The notes: generated by a model not told the origin, from the letters alone. DNA of 64,000 nucleotides from Perognathus longimembris pacificus (GCF_023159225.1 NC_063174.1:36615691-36679690); one strand, 5' to 3'; positions 44,995-56,054 are shown, counted from the first letter of the stretch. Numbers and translations are program-made.

Positions 44995-46331
44995 ATAGAA
45001 CTTCTCAGGCCAGCAGATCCAGACCCTGTCCTGAGAGAGGAAACAGTCTCCCACCCTTCTGTGAAAACCCACTATGCCATTCAATAAACTCTTGGGAGGT
45101 TATTTCTGCATCTAGCATATTTTTTGTGTTCGCTCCTTGATCAAAGGAGAAATTCCAGCTCCTTGGAGGCTTCTAATATGGCAAGCTATACATGTCCAGG
45201 GCTGAAGTTTTCTCCAGAGTTTCACTTGATCCTTGCCCCCAATCCAATGCAGCTTTCCTTCACCATGGGCCTCAGACAAAGCCTCCAGGGCCACCACACC
45301 TGTGTCAAGCCCTCTCTCCCCTCTCCTTCCAGCTTTCCTTCCAAGATTTTGAGTAAGGTTGCTGCTTCTTTGGGAATCAGACCTCCTAACCTCATTCTGA
45401 CATAGTCTTGAACATGACATTGCCTCTTTTTTAGATTAAAAGCCAATGTTTACCTGCTATATATTGACATTAAAGGCAACTCAGACTTACCTGAGAACAC
45501 ACCCACAAAGGCTGTTGTACTGGATCTACTCAAGAGTCCAGAGATTTCCCTGGTGAGTCAACAGGCCGCTGAGGTAGTAAGGATTCATGTATGTCACCCC
45601 TTTTCCCCAGCTTCTACTTGACCCCCTTCTGACCTGTCTCACCACAGGCAGCTGTTGTAATGTGACTCACCGTGTCCCTCTGCACAGCTCTGATTTCTGA
45701 TGAAGTCTTTTCATGAGAGACTCTAGCTCACTTCTGGTTCAAAGCTTGCAGGGTGTAGCCCTTTGACCCTTAACCCTTGACCCTGACTCCAATGAACTAT
45801 TCCCTCTGAGCCTTTCCAGGGGAAAAGCCTGTACTTAACATATTTTTCATGGAAGGGCTGGAAGAGACAATCCACCCAATGCTTTGCTATTGTTAGAGTA
45901 ATCAATACTCTAAATCCCTAAATAAGAATGACTGAACGCTTTACAGCTCTTCAACTCTTCCTTCTTTTTTTTTCCAACCAAATCTAAGGTTCATTTCCCC
46001 TGACTCTTCTAACTATGTTTCAGCCTTCACCTGTCTGTCCTCAGCCTAAACATACCTGGTCTGGGATGGGATCTGGAGAAAACACACAGTGCCTGGCAGA
46101 TGAACTGTAGCAGCTCTGGAGCTTCTTAACCTTGGCATGGAGACCTAAGGATCTGTGGGCTCAAGGACTTTCTTTCAAGCTGTTTACTTTGTAAACACTC
46201 TAAGATTCACTTAGATTGCAGGTTTGTGTAGGATAACTTCAGGAGATTGGAGCAAAGAGAGGAGAAAGGCTCTCCCATCAGCACTAACTTTGAAGATGTC
46301 AAACCCTGATTAAATTGGTTTGATATTCTCA

Positions 46332-46334
<3 letters not shown>
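44994..46334. other. Unannotated single-copy-looking sequence
   Basis: No gene or repeat recognised. Open frames at 45112-45446 (74-102 codons) lie opposite each other on both strands and lack domains. Around 45760-45785 a CCTTTGACCCTTAACCCTTGACCC triplication-like phrase is visible. Confidence 0.5.
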
Positions 46335-46405
<71 letters not shown>

Positions 46406-46410
46406 TTTCT
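46335..46410. repeat. (CT)n microsatellite
   Basis: About 75 bases of CT repeat with two small interruptions near the right end, a long polypyrimidine tract. Confidence 0.97.
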
Positions 46411-46497
46411 CCTCATTTACCTTACCCAGCTCCTGGAAACTCTTATCCCACTGTTCTTTGCCTCATGCGTTTATTCACTCATTCCTTTATCTTCCTA

Positions 46498-46548
46498 ACC
46501 ATCCATCCATCCACTCATCCATCCATCTACCCATCTACCCACCCATTC
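46498..46548. repeat. (CATC)n tetranucleotide repeat
   Basis: Imperfect CATC/CACC units. It follows the CT microsatellite by about 90 bases. Confidence 0.85.
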
Positions 46549-46549
46549 C

Positions 46550-48344
46550 CATCTCCATGATGGCAGCTTTATCTCACGGGAAAAGCCTTAGCCCCTTGCC
46601 AGAGAGAACCCCTCTGTTTTTATCCGGGGCTGCAGGATCATGCCACTTTGATTTCATATTTCAGGTGATGTTCAAGGCTGTTGAAGGTGTCTCTATCTTT
46701 CTCCATGACCACCTTTCATTTCTTGCCACCCTTTCCATGCTTTTCTCTTTAATTCTCCACTTCCTTTTCTCCTCCTTCCCTTTTTTCCTCTGCACTCCTA
46801 TGTTTTAGACCTGCCTAAGGTAGTTATCACTTCATGAAACCCTCATCACTCTAGCCATCTCCAGTTTATCTGGGCAGAGCTAGGTTACCTTATTCTGTCT
46901 GGCTACTAGAATATTGGCTAAGGCTTCAGTGGGACTGCCAAGGCATCAAGCTTCCAGGCTGGGGCCCTGAGCTGGTTGGTTAGTTCATTCCACAGGAGAA
47001 AAACTAAGTTGCCAAGGCAGAAAAGGTAACCTTCCTACTTGTTGCTATTAGAAACAGAACAACAGGAGTTAGTGGCCCAGCAAGCATAAAACAATGCTGT
47101 CAGCAACCAGGGCTCAGCTAATCTCCTTCCCAGCAGTGACGTGGGCCCTGAGTGTGGTGACAATGAGTGTAACCCGACCCAAAGCTCTGGGGTGCCAGAG
47201 GTAAGCCAAACAAGCTCCTCTTTCATGTATCACCTCCTGCCTCTGGCAGACCCATTAGTAGACAGGTGGATCTGGGTGAAGGATGGGTTAGTACCAGGCC
47301 TCAGAGTGCTGCCTGCTCATATCTTTATTTCTTTCCTAGTGAAGGCTTGGGCCTAGATTATCAGAGCAGGTTTTGCCCTACCCTGCTTATTCCTGCACTC
47401 CAGTTACCCTCTGCCTATGCCTGCCTCTAGGCTGACTGAGGGCCCTCTAGCCCTATTGCTTTCAGGAGCAGAAGAATCCTTACTTGCTGCTTATCCTAAA
47501 CCCAGAGCATGGCTTGAGGCTAACTATTCTGACTCCCTGTACATTTGAGCAACAAACTGGGTTAGCCAAACCCTATCTATCATTCAGTGCCACATTGTGC
47601 CAGGATGGGTGCCAACTCATCCCAATGACCATAGACATGATTCCTCTGCATGAGTCAAGTCAAGCAGGGCAGACAGGGTGAATAAAGCTGCTAAAGTGGA
47701 TGCTGTTTCCCCAAAGGGGCACACAAGGGGACCCTATGTCTAAGAATGGGGTGGCCAGGAAGGTAGCTGTGATTGGATGCTTATGGGATGAAGAAATGAA
47801 TGAGTATCTCTATACCTCCTGATAGCCCTTGATACGTACGGAGCCTATTAATATAGGAAACAGCTCATGGCTCTCAATGTCATAATTCCTCCTGAGGTCT
47901 AGCCACATTATGATGTGTCTTGTGTTGTTCCATTGGTTTGGAAGGGCATCCACTGGGGAAGGTGATACCCCTGAGATTCTGCAGGGAGCCTTCAGACTTG
48001 CCCTGCCCCCACCCCATCACACCATGAAGAACTCTGTAAATGGATTCATCAAAGCAGGGAAGGCAAGCCTCCTGACAGGTGATTGGATTTACATCTGAAA
48101 GCAGAGATGGGTTCAAACTCCCTGTGCCCAGATGTCCTAACCACAGCCAGAGCTTCAGAGGAGGAGAGGGGAGAACAGCAGCAAGCATCCAGCCCCCTTT
48201 TCCCCAGAAAAATGTGGCCATTCTTGGAATTTCCCTATAAGCATCCCAGTGAACAAATCCAGGTTTCTAGGCAGGAAGGTGACAGACAGGCCAGCTATTG
48301 TAATCCCTGAGCTGCCTAAACTTCAAACTCCTAAACGCTTTGTT
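46550..48344. other. Unannotated single-copy-looking sequence
   Basis: No exon or repeat recognised. The 113-codon minus-strand frame at 47880-48221 and shorter plus-strand frames opposite it have no family signature. Confidence 0.5.
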
Positions 48345-48506
48345 TGGTAGTAATGGGATTTGAACTCAAGGCCTCCTAGGCTCTACTTGAACCATGCCCC
48401 CTTTTTGTTTTTAGTTATTTTGCTGGGAGCTGGTCTCAGATTGTGGTTCTCCTAACCACATCTCCTGCACATCTGGCATTACAGGTATATTGCACCCCTG
48501 CCTGGC
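48345..48506 (-). mobile_element. Old composite SINE, minus strand
   Basis: TAATGGGATTTGAACTCAAG, CTACTTGAACCATGCCCCC, GCTGGTCTCAGATTGTGGTT, CACATCTCCTGCACATCTGG, CATTACAGGTATATTGCACC: the reversed tRNA-like unit and reversed 5' part, both diverged. Confidence 0.7.
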
Positions 48507-48519
48507 ACCAAAACCTAGT

Positions 48520-48718
48520 CTTCTTTTTTTTTTTTTTGCCAGTCCTGGAGCTTGGACTCAGGGCCTGAGCACTGTCCCTGGCTTCTTTTTGCTCAAGGCT
48601 AGCACTCTGCCACTTGAGCCACAGCGCCACTTCTGGCCATTTTCTATATATGTGGTGCTGGGGAATCGAACCCAGGGCTTCATGTATACGAGGCAAGCTA
48701 GGCCATATCCCCAGCCCT
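48520..48718 (-). mobile_element. ID-headed dimeric SINE, minus strand, with A-box deletion
   Basis: T tail, GGAGCTTGGACTCAGGGCC ... GCCACTTGAGCCACAGCGCC, then the reversed head with an exact reversed B box (GGAATCGAACC). Compared with the copy at 55011, 11 bases are missing between GGCAAG and CTAGGCC, removing part of the A box. Flanks repeat AAAACCTAGT (48510-48519 and 48719-48728). Confidence 0.94.
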
Positions 48719-48728
48719 AAAACCTAGT

Positions 48729-50394
48729 TTTCTGTCTCAGGAAAAGTAGGGTCTCCTGTCAAATACTATAAACCTCTTCCAGCCCTCAAGACATGCCCAC
48801 GCTAATATGACACTCCTGAACTTTTGACATCCAAGAACTTTTCTGAAATGTACAACAGCAAAGTCCTCTTCCTCCTCACTCTCCCATAAGCCCCTTTCCA
48901 AGACAAGAAACAAGAGCTAGTGGCATTGGATAGAGGCACACTCCACTTGCCGTTGTACAGGCTACCCACCAAACAAGGTGAAGTGGCAAGGAGAGCAAAT
49001 GGAGGCTAAAGTCCAGCCGGTACTTGGCTGGGCAAACTGTGTCCTACCATGGCTATCTCCACCCAGGAGAAGGAGTACCTACTACAAGTTTGAAGCTAGA
49101 TGCCATATGGACTCGTAGTGACCCTGGGTGGAGAGCCCAAAGAATTACATCCAGGGAAGAAAAGAGGCCAGTCATTCCCTAAACCTACCCAGGCATTGCT
49201 CAAGGGATCAGATATACTACTAAGGCACACTTCTTAGAAGGTAATAGAATACAATGGATAAACCAGTCAGACCTGTAGGGCTTTATGTTTTTCCTCTTGG
49301 GTCCTGGGGTCTGATGACAGTGCAAATCAAACTACTGCAGTGTACTAAGGAAGGATCTGATGTAGCCTTTCGTTCTGCTAAACTACTTTAAGGAGAGTAA
49401 AGATTTACAATAGGCATGTCCCATCTGTGTTGGAAACACCAGGGGTTTGGAATCCAGCCCAGACATGGCGCCAGGGCTTCATTTGCCTTGAATCTGTTGG
49501 TCAGGAAGTGAGCTTGTGAAAGAGGAGGTAAAAAGAATATTGTCTTAAAAAGAAAAATGACCCTCCCACCGAGGTCCATGCATAAGGCAGAAAGGACATT
49601 CCACGTGCAATGAGTAGGACTGGGTGCTGGCACAACACCAGTAAGCTACTTGTGAAGGGATTGTAGCGCATGCTTGATGGTGAGGTGATGGCAGCGGGCA
49701 ATTGCTTTACCCCTGCAGGTGCCTGGACATTGAGGGGTATTTGCCAAAGGCAAGGCAGACCCTGGGTAGGGCAGCTGCCCCTTCTCAGACTAGTGTCCTT
49801 AGCCAACTATACTATCTTCCCATCTGCTCAGTCTTCTTCAGGGTAAAAAAGGAGCTATGGCTCTGGGGAAGGGGCGGGGGGAGGGTACAAGCTGAACTAT
49901 GATCACAGCTCTCCTAGGGCTGGAGTTTGAAGTAGGCTCAAGGATGGAACTGAAATGCTTCCACAGGCTCAGGGCCACACTAACCTCAGTTCCCTAAGTC
50001 CCACATCTTCTCTGGCTCCTGGGCTAAGCAGTACCTGTGAACAGACCCTGGCCTGGCCAGGGAGAAGCCAGCCAAGCTCAAGTTGAAGAGCCAAGACTCC
50101 AGGGCTGTGTGGAACTGTTTTGTATACAAAAGTAGTCCTTTGGGTGGGACACACATGAGTGCATGACCAGGCCAGGAAGACAAGTACTCTGTGGGGCTCT
50201 CCAGAATGGAGACCCAGAACAGTACAGTCCCAGACAATGCAGTTCCTAGGGACACCCCTCCTTTTTCCTCATTAGTTTTTTGTTTTGTTGTTTTCTAAGA
50301 CTGATAACTTGGTCAGGATCTTATAGAATGTTACACATCCAGAGTCCTCTCATCCCTGTGGGACACAGATGACAGAAGCCAGTGGCTCTCCAGT
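48729..50394. other. Unannotated single-copy-looking sequence
   Basis: No gene or repeat recognised. Minus-strand frames of 81-101 codons at 49388-49806 overlap in two phases and carry no domain. A short G-rich patch lies at 49868-49885. Confidence 0.5.
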
Positions 50395-50590
50395 ACCTAC
50401 AGGTGCCAGGTATGAGCTAAGTGCTCACTGTGTGGGATCCTCATCGAGCCCTAGTGAGGCACTGTCACTATTTCCACTGTTACTGATGAGAAATGGGGGA
50501 ACCACATAGGTTTAGTGATTGGACCAAGATCACACAGCCAACAGTGTTGGAGCAAGGACTTTGAACCCACGCCATGTGACTGTAGCATAG
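50395..50590 (-). mobile_element. MIR element, minus strand
   Basis: AGGTGCCAGGTATGAGCTAA, ATTTCCACTGTTACTGATGA, GATTGGACCAAGATCACACA, GCCAACAGTGTTGGAGCAAG, GACTTTGAACCCACGCC give nearly the full reversed MIR in order. Confidence 0.8.
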
Positions 50591-50611
50591 GAAGTTCTAG
50601 GGTGTTTTGGG

Positions 50612-50750
50612 TTTCATGGTACTGGGTTTTGAACTCAGGGCCTCACACTTGCAGGTTATTCTGGAGATGGAGTCTATTGAACTTTTCTACTTAGACTGGC
50701 CTCAGATGGCAATCCTCCAGATCTCAGGCTTCTGAGTAGCTCTATTCCCA
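50612..50750 (-). mobile_element. Old SINE, minus strand
   Basis: TGGTACTGGGTTTTGAACTC, AGGGCCTCACACTTGCAGG, GAGATGGAGTCTATTGAACT, ATCTCAGGCTTCTGAGTAGC: reversed tRNA-like and Alu/B1-like parts, shortened. Confidence 0.7.
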
Positions 50751-51684
50751 ATGTGATTTCTAGGTCTTTATTGAAATCAAAGGTATAAGGAGGTGGAAAG
50801 ATCACAGTTCCTTCTATACTTATTATCAGCAAACTCTGCCCAGGTCTGCTCTTTGCCCCCTTCAGAGTCTAAGGACAAAGCTGGGAAGTAAAGAGTGAGG
50901 ACTGAGAAGCAAGGGATTCCTCTGAGCTGCCCTTGGTCTTGCATTTGCTTCTCCTTCCCCCAAACTGAGTGAACACTAAATTCACAGTGCTCCTAAGTCA
51001 GTCCCAGGGTCTACATCAGTTGATCCATGTCTCCACTTTGGACTCTCATGTAATTTCACCACGTATTTCCATAAAAGGCCCTGAACAAGTAGAAATGTTC
51101 TTCACAGGGTGAGCTCTCAGTTGACCCTGGAACTCATGTAGAGTTTGCTCCCATGCACACAGTTTGGGCCCCTACTCAGGGTGCCAAAGCTATCTCACAG
51201 GGGGAGAAGGGGAGTGGGCAATATTAACAGATTAGTACCCATTACCTTGGCCCTGGTCTCCTCCCTGAGTTATCACAGTATGAGTGCAATTCAGACTTCT
51301 CCATAGTGTGGCTTGTTCCTGGGTAGGCCCAAGCAAAGACCATGTATGAGCAGGAGACAAACTTCACATGTCAGAAGCCAAGAGGCTCATCATTATTCTC
51401 TACACTGATCCACTAACACACCTTGTCACATCTGTCTGTGATGAGAAGGAAAGGAATTAAATAAGACAGGGCTTTGCCCTCTAGAGGTCAACTTATTTGT
51501 TGAGACTAGTGCCCACAAAGCAGGTGGTAAGCATGAATGGTTGGCACAGGACTCTGTGTGCCAGGTATGGCTTCAAAAGAAAGGGTGGTGTTATGGGACA
51601 CAGGGACAGGAAGGCTGAGAAATAAGAGTTCTTCAAAGTGGCTAAGACATCAGGAGGACTTTTCCTCCCTTTCCACTCCTGTTC
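50751..51684. other. Unannotated single-copy-looking sequence
   Basis: No gene or repeat recognised. No open frame above about 60 codons. Confidence 0.5.
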
Positions 51685-51928
51685 ATTTATGTAATAGATA
51701 ACCTTAAAACTCAGCGACTTCTCACAATTATTGGGTTGACAAGGCTCAGCTCACGAGGTGTTGTTCAGGAGTGCTTGCTATTATAATCAAATGATGGCTA
51801 GCACTGTATCTACCAGAACAGCTTAGAAACTGGACTCAGGACTAATGTCACTCATTCTATGTGGCTTAAACCAGGCTCAGAAGCTCCAGAACATCACTCA
51901 CACCATATTCTATTGGTCAAGCAAGTTA
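51685..51928. mobile_element. Ancient interspersed repeat of uncertain family
   Basis: ACTCAGCGACTTCTCACAAT, ACAAGGCTCAGCTCACGAGG and ATATTCTATTGGTCAAGCAA recall the order of an old, common mammalian repeat (…GGCTCAGCTGGG…ATTCTATTGGTCAAAGCAAG…). I cannot decide between an LTR and a LINE 3' end. It abuts the ATCT microsatellite. Confidence 0.4.
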
Positions 51929-51929
51929 C

Positions 51930-51980
<51 letters not shown>

Positions 51981-51988
51981 ATCTATCT
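51929..51988. repeat. (ATCT)n tetranucleotide microsatellite
   Basis: About 13 perfect ATCT units, then one CATC slip, spanning about 58 bases. The Ile-Tyr-Leu-Ser frame across it is an artefact. Confidence 0.97.
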
Positions 51989-52158
51989 GTGTATACCTTT
52001 ATATATGCATAGACATATATAAAGACAAGATGACTATGGAATTGAACTATGGACTGGGAAAACAAAGAGGAGAGAGACTTTGTCCTTATCCTTAAAAAAA
52101 AAATGTACTTTTCTCATTTCCACTGTTTCCTTACCTCATACCCCAAGATGTATTCCCA

Positions 52159-52235
52159 GGGCTGGGGATAGATCTAGCCTAGTATGCCTAAGTCCCTCAG
52201 TTCAATCCCCAGCACCACCAAAACACAAACAAAGC
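52159..52235 (+). mobile_element. ID monomer-like SINE
   Basis: GGGCTGGGGATAGATCTAGC, CTAGTATGCCTAAGTCCCTC, AGTTCAATCCCCAGCACCAC: the ID-type head alone, with a deletion in its middle, ending in an A-rich stretch. There is no second tRNA-like unit. Confidence 0.75.
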
Positions 52236-52916
52236 ACATTCCTAGACTATGTCCTAGGTCCAGAATTCTGGAGCCAGAATGTGTACCAGAGTGGAAAAAA
52301 CCCACTTACATCATCCTCACTGACCAGCCCACATTTAAGAATGAGTTTGCTGCGTGCCTGCTGCTGTGAAATTGTTTATCTGCCCTTGCTGCAGTGTGGC
52401 CTTTAAGGGACATGATCTGGTGCCAGTGACGTCCCAGCAGCAGTTGTCCTGGAGAACTGGAGGTCAAGGATGGTAAGGGAGCTTCTTGCCAAGATGATCT
52501 CACATGAAACTCCCTTAGCTGGGGTTGTAACTGTGGGAGAGCAGAAACATAGCATGTCAGATCCCAGAACCAAGGGGAAAAGAACTTCATTTTCTTGTGA
52601 CCACCTGGTAATTAAGCTATGAAGGAAAGAGAAAAGACCTGCCATAAATTCCTCAGATGTGTGTACACAGGCGGTGTTAGAAGGGCCAAGTACTAGCATA
52701 CAAGTCATGAGACCTCCCTTTGATTGCTTCCACTCCCCAGAATTTACCTGGAGGCTCTGGGACTTCATTATGGAAGCATCTGATAGAGACTGCCTGTCCT
52801 ATCCATCTGGAAAACTCAAGTGCAGTATTTCTCCAACTTCAGTTGGCTTTCACCAGCCTATGCATGCTCCTCTCTCATTACATATTTGAGGTAATTTTGA
52901 TCAGTATAAGGCAGAA
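52236..52916. other. Unannotated sequence
   Basis: No gene or repeat recognised. The 121-codon minus-strand frame at 52403-52768 and a 94-codon frame in another phase have no domain. Confidence 0.5.
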
Positions 52917-52928
52917 GGGGGCCTTTTT

Positions 52929-53124
52929 ATTTTGCCAGTCCGGGCTTAAACTCAGGGCCTGAGCACTGTCCCTGGCTTCTTTTTGCTCAAGGCTAGCACT
53001 CTACCACTTGAGCCACAGCGCCACTTCCTGCTTTTTCTGTATATGTGGTGCTGAGGAATCAAACCCAAGGCTTCATGCATGCTAGGCAAGAACTCCACCA
53101 CTAGGCCACATTCCCAGCCCCACT
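52929..53124 (-). mobile_element. ID-headed dimeric SINE, minus strand
   Basis: T-rich tail, GCTTAAACTCAGGGCC ... CTACCACTTGAGCCACAGCG, linker, reversed head GGAATCAAACCCAAGG and CCACATTCCCAGCCCC. Flanks repeat GGGGCCTTTTT (52918-52928 and 53125-53135). Confidence 0.92.
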
Positions 53125-53213
53125 GGGGCCTTTTTGAACATCTAATTTCCTACCAAGTCATTCTTAATCTACTCTAGTTGAGCAAAGAACACATTTAGTC
53201 ACTGTATTCTCTC

Positions 53214-53520
53214 TTTTTTTGTATTTTCCCCCTTTATTGTCAAAGTGAAGTACAGAGGGGTTACAGTTTCTTATGTAAGGCAGTGAGTACATTTCTTGTT
53301 CAACTTGTTACCTCCTCCCTCATTTTTCCCCTGCCTCCCCCCTCCCCTTTTCCCTCTCCCCTGATGAGTTGTACAGTTGGTTTATACCAAATGGTTTGTA
53401 AGTATTGTTTTGGAATCGTTTCTCTTTTTATCCTTTGTCTCTAGATTTTGATATTCTTTTTCCCTTCCCTAGTTATAATACACATATATACAGTATCCAG
53501 GGTACTCAGATCTCTTTCTG
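53214..53520 (-). mobile_element. L1 3'-end stub, minus strand
   Basis: T-rich start, then GTACAGAGGGGTTACAGTTT, a polypyrimidine block (CCTGCCTCCCCCCTCCCC), GTAAGTATTGTTTTGGAATC and GTATCCAGGGTACTCAGATC. This is the reverse complement of 3' UTR sequence at 37980-38250. The right boundary is approximate and no clean target duplication was found. Confidence 0.82.
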
Positions 53521-53564
53521 TGTGTCTGTTTCTGTCTCTCTCACTCTCTTGCTATCTCATTCTC

Positions 53565-53990
53565 TCTCATGCCAGTACTGGGGCTTGAACTCAGGGCTTA
53601 GGCACTGTCTCTTAGCTTTTTTGCCCAAGGCTGGCTACCACTTGAGCCACACCTCCACTTCTGGCTTTTTACTGGTTAATTGTGGATAAGAATCTCACCA
53701 ACTGGGGCTGGGAATGCTTGCTTAGCATGCATGAAGCTCTGGGTTTGATTCTTCAGAAACAGAAAAAGCCAGAAGAGGCGCTGTGGCTCAAGTGGTAGAG
53801 TGCTAGCCTTGAGCAAAAGAGGCTCAGGAACAATGTCCAGGCCCTGAGTTCAAGCCCCAAGACTGGCAAAAAAAAAAAAAAAAAAAAAAAAAGAAGAAGA
53901 ATCTCACTATCTGGCTTTGAATCGTGATCCTCAGATCTCAGCCTCTTGAGTAGCTAGGATTACAAGCCTGAACCATCAGCGTTTGGCCAG
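53565..53990 (-). mobile_element. Composite Geo-type SINE interrupted by another SINE
   Basis: Left piece 53565-53698: reversed tRNA-like unit (GGGGCTTGAACTCAGGGCTT, CCACTTGAGCCACACC) and linker ACTGGTTAATTGTGGATAAG. Right piece 53897-53990: CACTATCTGGCTTTGAATCG, TCAGATCTCAGCCTCTTGAG, TAGCTAGGATTACAAGCCTG. Together they make one reversed element split by a plus-strand dimeric SINE. Confidence 0.88.
53699..53896 (+). mobile_element. ID-headed dimeric SINE nested in a SINE
   Basis: GGGGCTGGGAATGCTTGCTT (head shortened, the CCTAGTGG segment missing), GGGTTTGATTCTTC, then GGCGCTGTGGCTCAAGTGGT ... CTGAGTTCAAGCCCCAAGAC and an A tail. The host sequence AAGAATCTCAC is duplicated at 53688-53698 and 53897-53907. 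Confidence 0.92.
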
Positions 53991-54359
53991 CTACTTGCTT
54001 TTTACATAAATAAACACCAGCCACTACACAGATCAAAACAAAAATCTAGGCCTTGACAATAACCAATACATTTTCCAAATCCCAAGGGACAGTAAACAGG
54101 CAAGTGAAAAAGTGGTTTACACAACACAAACAAGACAGAGGGCCCATTCCTTTAAAAAAAAAAAAAAAAAGTTTCACTTCTTGCTTCCAAAGAAGGCATC
54201 TATCCCAAATGCCTTGTTTTTTACATGCCCCAAGTGTCCTATCATTCCCGGTCATTTAAAACCTGGGTTCCCAACTGGTATATCATTTTATTTTAATGAT
54301 CTAGGCTTCTTACAGAAACATGGAAAAATAACAATTTCTTTTTTCAATTAAACATGTCA
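53991..54359. other. Unannotated AT-rich sequence
   Basis: No gene or repeat recognised. An A run of about 17 lies at 54155-54171. Frames of 68-79 codons run through it. Confidence 0.5.
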
Positions 54360-54720
54360 TGACTAACAGATTAAAGCCAGCCTGTCTTTCAGCCTGCTAT
54401 GAGCAGCCTGGGCAGGGAAGGGGTTAACCCAGTGCCCAGGGAACCTAGGGTGAAAATGGTCCAGAACCTAGGGGGACTGCGCTTGCCTGCGCCTGTGCAG
54501 AGGAGCTCTGAGCAGGCCTCCTGGCTGCACAAAGGCCTGCTTTGTTCTCCCGGCTCTGTTTTAAATATCTGACGACTATTGCCCCAGTCCCTGCGCCAAA
54601 TCCCCTGGCCTGGCTACAGGCCCAGCACAAGGGCTCATTGTCAGGCCGAGTGAGGGGTGAAAGGGGCCAGCAGGGACTCTCAGGTTGTGTCAAGTTGACT
54701 CAGCCATTTGGGTCACCTGG
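54360..54720. promoter_or_regulatory. Candidate regulatory island with paired SOX-like sites
   Basis: GC-richer, repeat-free sequence between SINE clusters. Two SOX-type cores face each other, ACAAAG (54529-54534) and CTTTGT (54540-54545), separated by five bases. This is the layout known for dimeric SoxE (SOX8/9/10) sites. TTAAATATCTGA (from about 54561) and GCGCCAAATCCCC (54593-54605) lie close by. Function and conservation are untested. Confidence 0.3.
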
Positions 54721-54751
54721 GCTGAGTAGTGGGGTGCATAGGATGGAGGCG

Positions 54752-54753
<2 letters not shown>

Positions 54754-54817
<64 letters not shown>
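54754..54817. repeat. (GT)n microsatellite
   Basis: About 64 bases of perfect GT repeat. Reading frames of Cys-Val or His-Thr through it (92-113 codons) are artefacts. Confidence 0.98.
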
Positions 54818-54818
<1 letters not shown>

Positions 54819-55010
54819 GGGGGAGAGGAGTATTCGTATCTTTTTCCTACCCCAGAATTAAACTTTTGCAACGTGGCCTGTAAGGAGGAGCATCCGTTTC
54901 CACCTAGCACAAGAGTTGGGGGTCCACCTTCCCAGCCTAGCCTTAGCCCCAGTAGGGCAGAGCCAGCCATGCAGGGGCCTGAACCCACCAAGCCAGCCGT
55001 TTGGGTTCTT

Positions 55011-55221
55011 TTTTTTTTTTTTTTTTTTTGACCAGTCCTGGGCCTTGGACTCAGGGCCTGAGCACTGTCCCTGGCTTCTTCTTGCTCAAGGCTAGCACTC
55101 TGCCACTTGAGTCACAGCGCCACTTCTGGCCATTTTCTATATATGTGGTGCTGGGGAATTGAACCCAGGGCCTCATGTATACGGGGCAAGTACTCTTGCC
55201 ACTAGGCCATATCCCCAGCCC
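55011..55221 (-). mobile_element. Full-length ID-headed dimeric SINE, minus strand
   Basis: Long T tail (about 20), CCTTGGACTCAGGGCCTGAG, GCCACTTGAGTCACAGCGCC, CTATATATGTGGTGCTGGGG, reversed B box GGAATTGAACC (one change), GCCACTAGGCCATATCCCCA. An exact 14-base duplication CCGTTTGGGTTCTT lies at 54997-55010 and 55222-55235. A recent-looking insertion. Confidence 0.96.
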
Positions 55222-55235
55222 CCGTTTGGGTTCTT

Positions 55236-56054
55236 ATCAGACCATCACTGTGAATATTTACAAAGTGCCTGTCTCTGGGACACGTTGAAAAGCGTGGCGT
55301 TCCAGGGCAAACCAACCCAAAGAGGCCAAGGGGAAGCTCTCCGTTCTCCCCTCTCCCTTCCTCTGCATAATCTGTGCCCAGAAGTCACCCCAAAAGGCCC
55401 CACTGGCTTCCTGCAGGTACAGGCCTAGACCATGCAGTGACCAGCTTTGTTGCAGCACAGTCACCTGGGTGAAAATTGCACCTACTATTGCATGGACCTG
55501 CCCTCCTGGGGGTGGAGGTGGGATGTGCTTCCAACAACAGTAGGTTTTCAGCTGGTGGGGAGCTCCCCCCCCGGGGGGGGGGGTTTCCTGGTCTCCTGGC
55601 CTCCCAGTGGGCAGCAGGTAAAGTTCCTTCTCAGCTCAGGTGTTTGGTTTCCTGTGGCCACAGAGGAGGAGGTCTTGCACTGTCTCTAGGGAACCTTTTA
55701 ATATAGTAATTACAAACCCCCACTCTTCTCTTCCAATTTCTTCTTTAAAGGGAATATTGCCTCTTAAACCAGGCCTTGGAAACTGGAAGCAAAACACAAA
55801 ATGTGGGCCTCAGCAACTCTAGAAAACAGGCACTTCAGTCTAAAATTGAATTGAATAGAGAGGTAGGTGACCAAAGCTCATGTATGCTTGACATTTCTAA
55901 GGGAACCTGGGACTCCCTGCTGGGAGAGGATTCCAAAGCAAGGGGCTTGCTCATTTGTCTATGCTTGTTCTGAACCTCATAGTTTATTCTCTCAAAGTCA
56001 AATTTATACTTCCCAGCTGAGAAGAACATAAATACCTCCATGTTTTTTTCTTTT
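55236..56054. other. Unannotated sequence with a C/G palindrome
   Basis: No gene or repeat recognised. A run of 8 C directly followed by 11 G sits at 55565-55583. Frames of 60-89 codons have no family signature. Confidence 0.5.
55565..55583. repeat. C8G11 palindromic homopolymer junction
   Basis: CCCCCCCC abuts GGGGGGGGGGG with no spacer, so either strand can fold on itself. It could be real or an assembly artefact at a hard-to-sequence site. Confidence 0.9.

Noticed and set aside
51929..51988. Regular spacing suggestive of a CRISPR-like array
   Set aside because: It is a plain ATCT tetranucleotide microsatellite with no spacers.
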